Below are positions 1 to 7,522 of a stretch of DNA of 64,000 nucleotides, in pieces. Positions within the stretch are counted from its first letter, which is position 1, and the number at the start of each line of letters is the position of its first letter. The notes below the pieces were generated by a model that was given only the letters and a program-made list of their open reading frames with translations, searched no databases and had not been told where the DNA came from. The DNA is from Cognatishimia sp. F0-27 (lineage in GTDB: Bacteria; Pseudomonadota; Alphaproteobacteria; Rhodobacterales; Rhodobacteraceae), in NCBI RefSeq assembly GCF_020667845.1, contig NZ_JAFMPQ010000027.1:1-64000 (forward strand). Reading direction: 5' to 3'. The translations under genes were made by a program, and so were the position numbers.

Positions 1-174
1 AATGAAATGGAGACTGGAAACCAAGGCCGCATGAGGTCAGAAATCAACCGACGGATTCTCTGCAAAGCTGGAGGGAAGTCGGGTCTCAGGTCACCGGTTT
101 GAAATCGCCAGCGTTTGAGGCGCACGCTAGCATGAGAATTTCCTACTATCCAAGGTTGCGCCGTGGGCGAACCT
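1..174. other. gene-free left edge of the window (mobile element interior)
   Basis: No convincing reading frame or RNA gene was seen here. It lies downstream of the leftward recombinase gene and is visibly less GC-rich than the chromosomal genes further right. It is probably part of the integrated element, which continues beyond the window start. Confidence 0.4.
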
Positions 175-1278
175 TCATTTTTTGTCGCGGTCCAGTTTTT
201 CCAGTAGCAGTTCCAGCAATCCGTCCAAGTCCTTGCTTTTTCCCGCGTTGCGGATCAGTTCCCGTTGCCTGACCAATGGTATCTGTCCATAGCTCGACAG
301 CGTCGTGACAACACTCTCATGCCCGAGATTCTGGCTGAACGCTTTGAACTCCTCGGGCGTCCTGCAGGTGAGGTAGGCGTATTCAACGACAGTGTTACGA
401 ACCCGGTGCGGTGTGAAGTAGGGCAAGCCAGCGCCAGCAAATGCACGCATGAAAATTTTCCGAATTGGCTGGGAGTTTGACCAGACCTGCCGCTTGACCC
501 CATCTACCACCGGTCCCAAAAGGGGATCGATCCTCTGCCGCGATTGAGGAAAAAGGGGATCGTCGGGCTGCCACCAGAGTTCGTCGCGAAGGTAGGCGAC
601 CCAAGAGAACAGAACGCCTTCAATCTCAGGTCCAAGCGGCAACAGTACCGACTCGATCAACTTGCTGTTCTTGGTGCGTACGGTTTTCGGGTCTTGTACG
701 ATCATCTGGCGTTCGATGTCCACATGGCCTAGCAGCAAAGAGGCGGCTGCGTTGTCGCGGATGCCGGTCATCATGAGAAGCGCAAATACCGCACGATCCC
801 GCTTCTCCAAAATGGTCTCCGAAGGCATCGATGCCAATGCACGCTTTAATTGGTCCATTGTCGGTGAGGGCTTCGTCGGCGAAGATGTCGCCGCGCGAAT
901 GTCTTTTTCTGAGAGGTTGAAGTAGGCGATGGCGTTGGTGTCGATTTTGGATTTGAAGCCCGGCTGTACTGACAGCCACCGGAAGAACCGTTGCACCGCT
1001 TTCAAGGTCGACAGGACCGTCGAGTTTCCGAGGCGTACGCTTTCGTCGGCGGGGGAGGACAGCTCCGCCCTGAAGCCTTTCGCCTGATCGCGATTGAAGC
1101 GTCCAAAGTCGCAGAAACCAGTGTACTCCTCGAAGCGCAGGATCGCCTTTTCGACCCCGCGCACGGTGGCTTCGGACTTTTGATCCGCTTCGCGCAGGAA
1201 CTCAGCGTAGTCACGCTTGATCCGTTCATTTTCCGCGTTGAGCTTGTCCATTTTCGTCTTGCTCCTTTTAGTCACCAT
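175..1278 (-). CDS. tyrosine recombinase / site-specific integrase
   Basis: A 367-residue tyrosine recombinase that would cut and rejoin DNA at specific sites. The N-terminal part (about residues 20-130) resembles the core-binding SAM-like helical domain. The catalytic residues are visible: Arg174 in TGIRDNA, the HRVR box (His291, Arg294), His320 in LGHES and Tyr330 in SSYGQ. It is the last gene of a leftward three-gene operon; its start overlaps the end of the preceding Zn-finger HTH gene by 11 bp, suggesting translational coupling. It is clearly different from the second integrase at 2669-3847, so the element edge carries two unrelated-looking recombinases. Family assignment is secure; the target site is unknown. 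Confidence 0.9.
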   Translation of the reverse strand: MVTKRSKTKMDKLNAENERIKRDYAEFLREADQKSEATVRGVEKAILRFEEYTGFCDFGRFNRDQAKGFRAELSSPADESVRLGNSTVLSTLKAVQRFFRWLSVQPGFKSKIDTNAIAYFNLSEKDIRAATSSPTKPSPTMDQLKRALASMPSETILEKRDRAVFALLMMTGIRDNAAASLLLGHVDIERQMIVQDPKTVRTKNSKLIESVLLPLGPEIEGVLFSWVAYLRDELWWQPDDPLFPQSRQRIDPLLGPVVDGVKRQVWSNSQPIRKIFMRAFAGAGLPYFTPHRVRNTVVEYAYLTCRTPEEFKAFSQNLGHESVVTTLSSYGQIPLVRQRELIRNAGKSKDLDGLLELLLEKLDRDKK

Positions 1279-1732
1279 CCAAGAGGGGAATGCTGCTCCC
1301 CTTTAGACTTGGGGTCCGCCTCTGGAGTGGCCCGAATGACGCCGTGTATTCTTGCAGCCTTGAAGCGCTCCCTGCGCGGCAGATTTTCCTGCCACATGTG
1401 CAGCACACCCCAACCAGACGAACCGTTTTCTCGTTGAGATCGTCTATGTGCACGGAACCCAGAATTGGCAGGCGTGGTGCGCGGCATGAAAGGCAGTACA
1501 TCTCGTCCGGGCCACACTTTTTCTTCCGGCCTTTGGCACGCACGTCCAGATATCTCCGAAGCTCTACACCGTGGATCAGGGTTGGGTTCTGGCCATCAAT
1601 CGAACCCAACCCGTTCTTCAGCCATCGACGCACTGTGTGAACATGAACTTCGAGAAGAGCCGCTACTTCGGGCACCGAGTAGGTGCGTCGGATTCGGATA
1701 CGCCTGCGGTCCGGGCTCTTGATTCCCGACAT
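1268..1732 (-). CDS. helix-turn-helix protein with a CxxC...CxxC zinc-ribbon-like tail
   Basis: The protein has 154 residues from the chosen ATG (MSGIKSP), which lies 10 bp after the previous stop and has AGGG upstream; a longer frame starting at 1822 would overlap the upstream gene by about 80 bp. The N-terminal half carries an excisionase/MerR-like helix-turn-helix (YSVPEVAALLEVHVHTVRRW). The C-terminal half has paired cysteines (CLSC and CTCGRKIC) consistent with a zinc ribbon. It sits between a second small HTH protein and the recombinase, so it may be a recombination directionality factor or the regulator of the recombinase. No specific family was recognised. Confidence 0.65.
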   Translation of the reverse strand: MSGIKSPDRRRIRIRRTYSVPEVAALLEVHVHTVRRWLKNGLGSIDGQNPTLIHGVELRRYLDVRAKGRKKKCGPDEMYCLSCRAPRLPILGSVHIDDLNEKTVRLVGVCCTCGRKICRAGSASRLQEYTASFGPLQRRTPSLKGSSIPLLDGD

Positions 1733-1742
1733 CGTCTCGGCC

Positions 1743-1991
1743 CTAGTCGCTAGCCCGGATTTCCCGACCGCCGGTTCCCGCGAGACGAGGCGCGGCTGCG
1801 ATCCAGGACTGCAAGTCCTCAAGGAAGTAGAAAGCGCGTCCTCCCAAAAGAACGTACTGCGGTCCTTGGCCCTTCATCGCCCAATCAGCGAGCGTCTTCG
1901 GTGAGCAGCCAAGGTAGCGGGCCGCGTTTTTGCGGTCCATCCGTCCGTCCGGGTGGATGAAAACGCGCTGCGTGTCAGTGTCAATCTTCAT
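1743..1991 (-). CDS. small excisionase-like helix-turn-helix protein
   Basis: An 82-residue protein with a MerR/Xis-type DNA-binding helix pair (RKNAARYLGCSPKTLADWAMKG) followed by the beta-wing residues GPQYVLLGGRAFYFLEDLQSWI. This is the helix_turn_helix_17 / AlpA-like layout common in phage and island excisionases. It is the first gene of the leftward operon ending in the recombinase. It is divergent from the ribbon-helix-helix gene at 2117, with a 125-bp shared control region that contains a 19-bp palindrome. An excisionase or repressor role is inferred from fold and position. Confidence 0.75.
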   Translation of the reverse strand: MKIDTDTQRVFIHPDGRMDRKNAARYLGCSPKTLADWAMKGQGPQYVLLGGRAFYFLEDLQSWIAAAPRLAGTGGREIRASD

Positions 1992-2050
1992 GGCTTGTTT
2001 CCTTGCTCAACAGGTTTTGCCAGTGGGTACAAGGGAAGAAAAGCAAGGTG

Positions 2051-2069
2051 CGTATTGAAACTCAATACG
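2051..2069. promoter_or_regulatory. palindromic operator candidate in the divergent region
   Basis: CGTATTGA and TCAATACG form a perfect 8-bp inverted repeat separated by AAC. It lies between the leftward HTH operon (start 1991) and the rightward RHH gene (start 2117), 47 bp before the RHH start. This is a likely operator for one of the local DNA-binding proteins; the regulator is not identified. Confidence 0.5.
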
Positions 2070-2116
2070 TAACGTGCAAAATGGATCATGACGGAACGTT
2101 TCGACACGAGGACATC

Positions 2117-2656
2117 ATGGCAATCAAGGCTCCCAAAGGTGCAGGTTCCAAGCTTGGAAGGACCGAGACGGTATCGATTCGGCTCGATCCACGCCTGAAT
2201 TATCTGTGTGAGTTGGCAGCTCGGTCTCAGCGGCGAACCAAGTCGTCATTCATTGAGGCGACTTTGGCCGAACACATTCAAACGCAGGTCATCAACAAGT
2301 GGCGCAACTCGGATTTTGATGAGCCGAATACTTTCGGAGAACGCGCGGATGTACTTTGGCACGTTCGCGAGAGCCAGCGTTTGGTATCACTCGGAATTGT
2401 CGCTCCGGAGTTGTTGACCTTCGAAGAGCAACACATTTGGGCGCTGATCGAAGAGAATGGGCATTTCTGGCGCGGTCGTTGGCGGGGGAACGATTGGGAT
2501 TTCAACGTCAGTTTGGACACCATCATCAGAGAGCGGGTTGACGAATATTGGGAGGACCTAGTTGCGGTCGCGATGGGCGAGAAGAAGCCAGACGTCCTTC
2601 CCGGAGTTGGTACGCCGCCACCCAGTAGAGACATCGACGACGAGATTCTTTTCTAG
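2117..2656 (+). CDS. ribbon-helix-helix domain protein (element-borne, function unknown)
   Basis: A 179-residue protein from the ATG at 2117 (MAIKAPKGAG), preceded by CGAGGA; the frame is open back to 2003, but that part looks non-coding. Residues of about 15-57 match a ribbon-helix-helix/CopG-like DNA-binding segment: a strand TETVSIRLD, then two helices ending in SSFIEATLAEHIQ. The remaining 120 residues are Trp-rich (WRGRWRGNDWDF) and unassigned. It lies 12 bp before the integrase gene at 2669 and is probably cotranscribed. It may regulate the integrase or the palindrome at 2051-2069. Confidence 0.65.
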   Translation: MAIKAPKGAGSKLGRTETVSIRLDPRLNYLCELAARSQRRTKSSFIEATLAEHIQTQVINKWRNSDFDEPNTFGERADVLWHVRESQRLVSLGIVAPELLTFEEQHIWALIEENGHFWRGRWRGNDWDFNVSLDTIIRERVDEYWEDLVAVAMGEKKPDVLPGVGTPPPSRDIDDEILF

Positions 2657-2668
2657 AGGTTCATTGAA

Positions 2669-3847
2669 ATGGCTATTCGCTTCACAAAGCTCACACGTCC
2701 TGCGATCCGTTCTCTGAAGTCAGGGGCTTCCATTTCGGAGCACGGGATCACCTTTCGACGGGATGGCAACGGCGACGGCGTCTATTCGGTCAACATCATG
2801 GTCGACCGTCGGCGAATTCATCGCGTGATCGGACGAGAGTCCGAGGGTGTGACGAGGCAGCAGGCGGAAGATTTCATCGCTCAAGCGAGAACTGATGCAA
2901 GGCGTCAGCGCTTGGAGTTGCCCGCAGGGCGTAAGACGCCACTGGGGTTCGAAGAAGCCGCTGACCGCTATGTACAGAGGCTTCGGGATAGTGACGGAAA
3001 AAACATCGACATCAAAGAGCGTCAGCTACGGCAGCACTTGGTTCCGTTCCTCGCAGCCAAGCCGTTGAGTACCATCGAGTCATTTGACGTTGAACGCTAC
3101 AAGAAGGCCCGCCGCGCCGCGGGCGCAGCAAAGGCTACCGTGAACCGGGAATTGGCCACACTTTCACACCTGCTGAACCAAGCCGTCGAGTGGAAGTGGA
3201 TCAAGAGCAAGTCGGTCAGGATCAATCGCTTCAAAGAAGATAACCAGCGGATCGTATACCTGACGGATGATCAGTGCGTCGCGTTGTTGAAAGCGGCAGC
3301 ATCGGACCACAACGAAAACGTCCACGCCTTTGTCATGGTCGGGCTGCACACGGGGATGCGTCATGCGGAAATCCTCGCGATCCGTCGCGAAGACGTCGAT
3401 GTCGGAAAGCGAGTGATCTGGGTGCCGCAGGCGAAGGCTGGATCTCGTGAGCAACCGATCACGCGCGAATTGGCCGATTATCTTGGAAGGCGCATGGATA
3501 TGTTGCCGCCGGGCTGTGAGTGGTTGTTTCCCTCACCGGGAAGCGCCACCGGCCACGTCCATACTATCCGCAAGGCCTTTCGTCGTTCCGCTGAACGCGC
3601 TGGGCTTGATCCCAATCAGATCACGCCTCACACGCTTCGCCATACGGCGGTGACGCATCTGGTTCAGGCGGGTGTAGACCTGCCCACAGTACAGCGAATT
3701 TCCGGTCACAAGACATTGTCCATGGTTGCGCGCTACGCGCATCAAAGCGGGTCGCACATCGAAGCGGCGATGGATCGACTGGAAGGGCGGGTCAGCCGCA
3801 CCCACGAAGACAACATCCGCAGGCTGAAGCCTAAAAGTTCGACCTGA
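2669..3847 (+). CDS. phage/island-type tyrosine integrase
   Basis: A 392-residue integrase. It has an N-terminal arm-binding-like region (about 1-85), a core-binding SAM-like domain (about 90-180) and a catalytic domain with Arg231 (TGMRHAEIL), His321 and Arg324 (HTLRHT), His347 (SGHKTL) and the nucleophile Tyr356 (ARYAH). The gene ends 66 bp from the 3' end of a tRNA-Phe gene and reads toward it, the usual arrangement for an island integrated at a tRNA. It follows the RHH gene and is probably in the same transcript. This is the likely driver of element integration. Confidence 0.93.
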   Translation: MAIRFTKLTRPAIRSLKSGASISEHGITFRRDGNGDGVYSVNIMVDRRRIHRVIGRESEGVTRQQAEDFIAQARTDARRQRLELPAGRKTPLGFEEAADRYVQRLRDSDGKNIDIKERQLRQHLVPFLAAKPLSTIESFDVERYKKARRAAGAAKATVNRELATLSHLLNQAVEWKWIKSKSVRINRFKEDNQRIVYLTDDQCVALLKAAASDHNENVHAFVMVGLHTGMRHAEILAIRREDVDVGKRVIWVPQAKAGSREQPITRELADYLGRRMDMLPPGCEWLFPSPGSATGHVHTIRKAFRRSAERAGLDPNQITPHTLRHTAVTHLVQAGVDLPTVQRISGHKTLSMVARYAHQSGSHIEAAMDRLEGRVSRTHEDNIRRLKPKSST

Positions 3848-3880
3848 TTACACACGAATTACACGTGCACTTGAGTGCAC
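3847..3880. repeat. direct repeats and palindrome next to the attachment site (candidate integrase arm sites)
   Basis: ATTACAC occurs at 3847-3853 and 3858-3864, 11 bp apart (one helical turn), followed by the palindrome GTGCACT-TG-AGTGCAC at 3865-3880. The cluster lies between the integrase stop and the tRNA 3' end, where integrase arm-type or accessory protein sites are usually found. There is no T-run, so it is not a convincing terminator. Confidence 0.4.
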
Positions 3881-3913
3881 CGAAGGAATGAAAGTCTAAG
3901 TCTTTGATTTTAA

Positions 3914-3988
3914 TGGTGCCCGGGGGCGGAATCGAACCACCGACACGAGGATTTTCAATCCACTGCTCTACCCCTGAGCTACCCGGGC
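3914..3988 (-). tRNA. tRNA-Phe (anticodon GAA), probable attachment site
   Basis: A 75-nt cloverleaf with an encoded CCA. The acceptor arm GCCCGGG/CCCGGGC is perfect, the D-arm is GCTC/GAGC, the anticodon loop is TTGAAAA (GAA) and the T-arm is GGTGG-TTCGATT-CCGCC. The anticodon stem GTGGA/TCCTC contains one U:U mismatch at 28:42. The 3' end faces the integrase gene, so the element to the left is most simply inserted at the 3' end of this tRNA, which would remain intact. The matching second copy of the 3' end would lie left of the window. Confidence 0.93.
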
Positions 3989-4136
3989 ACGGGTGAACAT
4001 TTCTGTTCGGGTGGCGGCGGTCTATCCGAGCTATGCGAGGGTGTCCAGAGGGTTTTCACGCGAATTTCAGACTTCTGTCCCGCTTTCCATGGATTGCGCA
4101 CTTTCCTCTTGGGGCACGGCCACTTAAACCGCCTGC

Positions 4137-5195
4137 ATGACAGCACCGACTCCAAGCCTGAAGCAGTTTTTTGATCATGGGTATGACGCCGTGATCGATG
4201 TCCGCAGCCCCGCGGAATATGCCGAAGATCACGTTCCCGGAGCGATAAACCTGCCCGTCCTCACCGACGCGGAACGCGCCGAGGTGGGCACCCTTTACAA
4301 ACAGGTCTCGCCCTTCAAGGCAAGAAAGCTCGGTGCAGCCCTGGTCTTTCGGAATGCCGCGCATCATGTCGAGACGGCACTGGCGGAGTTTGACGGTGGA
4401 TGGCGCCCCTTGGTCTATTGCTGGCGCGGCGGTCAGAGATCCGGAAGCTTTGCCTGGATGCTGCGCGAAATTGGTTGGCGTGCGGAGACCGTTCCCGGAG
4501 GCTATCGGACATTCCGGCGCCTCGTATCACAAGCGTTGTACGAAACCCCGCTGGACCATCGCATGGTCCAGTTGGGTGGCTTCACAGGCACGGCAAAAAC
4601 CGCGCTCCTGCCGCGTTTGGCGGCGCTTGGCGTGCAGGTTCTGGATCTTGAAGGTCTGGCGCGGCATCGCGGATCACTGCTGGGCCACCTGCCCGGTGGG
4701 CAACCGTCGCAAAAGGCCTTCGAGACGGCGCTCATCGCTGCCCTGCACGGGCTCGACCCGGCCCGCCCTGTGCTGGTGGAGGCGGAAAGCTCGCGCATCG
4801 GCGCCCGGATCCTCCCGCCATCGGTCTGGGACGCCATGAAGACCGCACCCTGGATCGAAATCACCGCACCGCTGGATGCCCGCGCGCATTACCTGGCCGA
4901 AACCTATGCGGATATTCTCGAAGACGGACCCGCCCTGAAAGATACCCTCGACAACCTGCGTCGCTATCGTGGGCATGCGCTTGTGGATCAATGGCATGAG
5001 TTAATCGATGAGGGGCGCCGCGTTTCGCTTTGTGCATCTTTGGCGGCAGATCACTACGATCCGGCCTATGTAAAATCACGCCAGTCGAGCGCGCAAAACG
5101 TCGTCGCCACCCATCATGCAGCGGCTCTCGATGACAGCGCCCTCGACAAGCTGGCAGAAACCTTGGCGGCAGAAATTCACGCGATATCCAGCTGA
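4137..5195 (+). CDS. mnmH: tRNA 2-selenouridine synthase
   Basis: MnmH (YbbB/SelU) replaces sulfur by selenium in the wobble 2-thiouridine of certain tRNAs, using selenophosphate. The 352 residues fit the family. An N-terminal rhodanese domain (about 5-135) carries the catalytic-loop cysteine Cys95 in YCWRGGQRSGS. It is followed by a P-loop-like segment GGFTGTAKT (147-155), in which the usual Gly before Lys is Ala. The 3' end overlaps the convergent selD fusion gene by 19 bp. That gene supplies selenophosphate, so the two form a complete selenouridine branch. No selA or selB is present in the window. Confidence 0.93.
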   Translation: MTAPTPSLKQFFDHGYDAVIDVRSPAEYAEDHVPGAINLPVLTDAERAEVGTLYKQVSPFKARKLGAALVFRNAAHHVETALAEFDGGWRPLVYCWRGGQRSGSFAWMLREIGWRAETVPGGYRTFRRLVSQALYETPLDHRMVQLGGFTGTAKTALLPRLAALGVQVLDLEGLARHRGSLLGHLPGGQPSQKAFETALIAALHGLDPARPVLVEAESSRIGARILPPSVWDAMKTAPWIEITAPLDARAHYLAETYADILEDGPALKDTLDNLRRYRGHALVDQWHELIDEGRRVSLCASLAADHYDPAYVKSRQSSAQNVVATHHAAALDDSALDKLAETLAAEIHAISS

Positions 5196-7303
5196 CCGGG
5201 TCGATCGGTCACAACGCCGATCACCCATGCAGGGGCTTGCCGGGACGCAAGAGCCGCCAGCGCAGCCGGCGCGTCGCTCACGGCGGCGAGCATTCCACCG
5301 CCGGTTTGCGGATCAAACAGCAGATCCGTTTCAGGCGTCGACGCCCAGTGCGGAGCAACGACGCGGTTCGCTTCGAACAGCGACGATCGAACGCCGCGCG
5401 CCGCAAGAACACGGGCGCCTTCGAGGAACGGAACCGACTTGAGGTCGATGACCGCCCCGACACCAGACGCGGCGCACATGTTTTCCAAATGCCCCGCGAG
5501 ACCGAACCCCGTCACATCCGTCATGGCATGCGCGTTTGACAAGGCCGCAGAGGTGGCATCCGAGGGTTGCGTCATCGTCGACAAGGCATCGATCACCCAA
5601 CTGCCCTGCGCCTCTCCAGCCATTTCGGCCGCCATAATGACCCCCGTGCCGAGGGGCTTGGTCAAAACGAGCGCATCCCCGGGCTGTGCACCGCTCAACA
5701 GGATCGGATCGCGCGTGCAAAGGCCGGTCACGGTGAACCCGATCGTCAATTCCGCGCCAAATGTGCTGTGCCCACCGGCAAGATGCGCCCCCGCGTCCTT
5801 GAACACGGAGCGCGCCGCTTCCGTGATCTCTGACAGGCTGCGCGCCGCGAGGGTTTCCGATTGTTTTGGCAGGATGACCGATAGCGTCGCCGCCTGGGGC
5901 TGTGCTCCCATCGCCCAGACATCACCCAGCGCGTGCACCGCGGCCACGCGTGTCATGGTGATCGGGTCCAGAACCATTGCCCGCAGGTGATCTGTGCTCA
6001 TGACCTGACGCACGCCTCCGATTTCCAGAATTGCGGCGTCATCGCCAACTTCGGGATCACCCAGCGCGCGGATCAGGCTGGCGCGTCCGACCTTGCTGCC
6101 GCATCCCCCGCATAGCGGCTTGTGGCCCAGCGCCGCACCGCTCCCGCTGGCACGTGGCCAGGGCAGAACCGGCGCTGCGGCTTTCGGCAAATCGCGAAAC
6201 TGCGCCATGAAACGTTGATCGATCCGGTCTTTCCACCGCCAAAGCCAGCCCCCCGAGGGCGCCATGCCAAAGCGGTCGGCAAGGGCCACGCGGTCTCCCA
6301 TAGAGATCAGCTTGAGATAATCGCGCTGCGGGCGATAGGGCTTGAGGCCGCCCGTCCCGGCAAGGCGGCTGCGCAGGTTATGGAACAGAACGGGAGCCTG
6401 ACGGACTGCAAAGACACCGGCTTTGGGCCGCGGGGCGTGGGTCATATGCGCGCAATCGCCAACCGCGAAGACCCGCGCATCGGAGCTGGAAAGCGTCTGA
6501 TCCACACGGATGAAGCCATCATGAAGCGCCAGCCCGGAGTCGCTGAGCCACCCGTGTGGTCGCGCGCCCGCCGCGCCGGTGACAAAATCGGCCTCGACAC
6601 TGCTGCCGTCAGCCAGCACAACACCGTCCGGCGCGATCCGGGTGACGGTTGCATTTTCGAGGATCTCGATACCGAAAGACAGCATTCCTTGCTTGAGCTT
6701 ATGGGCGGAACGCGCGGGCAAATGCTCCAGCACTGCACCCCGGTCAACCACGGTGACGCGCGCAGAGCGCGCCGCCTTTTGAAGCGCATGTGCCAGCGCC
6801 ATGGCGATCTCTACCCCGGCGACGCCCCCTCCAAGCACGACCACACGCGCCGGACCGGTGCCGGCAAGGTAATCGCGCCACGCATCGGCAAAGGGGCCAA
6901 GCGGCTTGGCCGGTGTCCCATGCTCGGCAAAGCCGGGAATGTCCGGCATTGCGCTGGTGATCCCCACATCGATCGAGGCCACGTCAAACCCGATATCCGG
7001 ATAGCCCGCGACAGCGATGGTTCCGGCATCAAGGTCAAGGGCGGTTGCGGCGGCAGGAATGAGCCGCGCACCGGCAAATCGTGCCAATGCCACAAGATCG
7101 ATATCCAGCGCTTCACGGGTATAGTGCCCTGCCAGAAAACCGGGCAACATGCCGGAATATGGCGCGGTCGGCCCCGGATTGATCACCGTCACCCGCGCCC
7201 CCGGTAGCGGGTTCATCCCCCATTTACGCAGCACAAGCGCATGCGTGTGACCACCCCCGACCAAAACGAGATCCCGGCTGAAAGGCAGATCCGACCTGTG
7301 CAT
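5177..7303 (-). CDS. selD: fused FAD-dependent NADH-dehydrogenase-like protein / selenide, water dikinase
   Basis: A 708-residue fusion. Residues of about 1-365 form a pyridine-nucleotide-disulfide flavoprotein (LVGGGHTHAL, VVLGGGVAGVEIAMAL, VFAVGDCAH). Residues of about 385-708 form SelD, which makes selenophosphate from selenide and ATP. The SelD nucleophile is the Cys of GGCGSKVG, with Ser where E. coli has the second, non-essential Cys; DDAAI, AGGHST and DVTGFGLAGH are further SelD motifs. The flavoprotein half may generate or channel reduced selenium, but this is inference. The ATG has GGGAG 8 nt upstream. It converges on and overlaps mnmH. Confidence 0.93.
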   Translation of the reverse strand: MHRSDLPFSRDLVLVGGGHTHALVLRKWGMNPLPGARVTVINPGPTAPYSGMLPGFLAGHYTREALDIDLVALARFAGARLIPAAATALDLDAGTIAVAGYPDIGFDVASIDVGITSAMPDIPGFAEHGTPAKPLGPFADAWRDYLAGTGPARVVVLGGGVAGVEIAMALAHALQKAARSARVTVVDRGAVLEHLPARSAHKLKQGMLSFGIEILENATVTRIAPDGVVLADGSSVEADFVTGAAGARPHGWLSDSGLALHDGFIRVDQTLSSSDARVFAVGDCAHMTHAPRPKAGVFAVRQAPVLFHNLRSRLAGTGGLKPYRPQRDYLKLISMGDRVALADRFGMAPSGGWLWRWKDRIDQRFMAQFRDLPKAAAPVLPWPRASGSGAALGHKPLCGGCGSKVGRASLIRALGDPEVGDDAAILEIGGVRQVMSTDHLRAMVLDPITMTRVAAVHALGDVWAMGAQPQAATLSVILPKQSETLAARSLSEITEAARSVFKDAGAHLAGGHSTFGAELTIGFTVTGLCTRDPILLSGAQPGDALVLTKPLGTGVIMAAEMAGEAQGSWVIDALSTMTQPSDATSAALSNAHAMTDVTGFGLAGHLENMCAASGVGAVIDLKSVPFLEGARVLAARGVRSSLFEANRVVAPHWASTPETDLLFDPQTGGGMLAAVSDAPAALAALASRQAPAWVIGVVTDRPGQLDIA

Positions 7304-7522
7304 GAAACGCTCCCTGACCGTTGCGTGCTGGCATTACCACAGCTTTATCGCGCCGCCCATGCCGCCGATCCGACCAGACGCAACGCGGTTGTCTGGGTTC
7401 AAGGGCAACGGACAGCGGCTGTGCACGGCATCCCCGAAAAACGCGTTTCCCGCCGGGGGGTGAAACGACCCCAGGTCTTGGTGCGCGTCGGGTTGTCCGA
7501 CGTGCCACAAGCCCTTCCGCAT

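Noticed and set aside
1-3913. Second copy of the tRNA-Phe 3' end inside the window, to close the element
   Set aside because: I could not find a repeat of the tRNA 3' segment left of the integrase; the far end must be outside the window.
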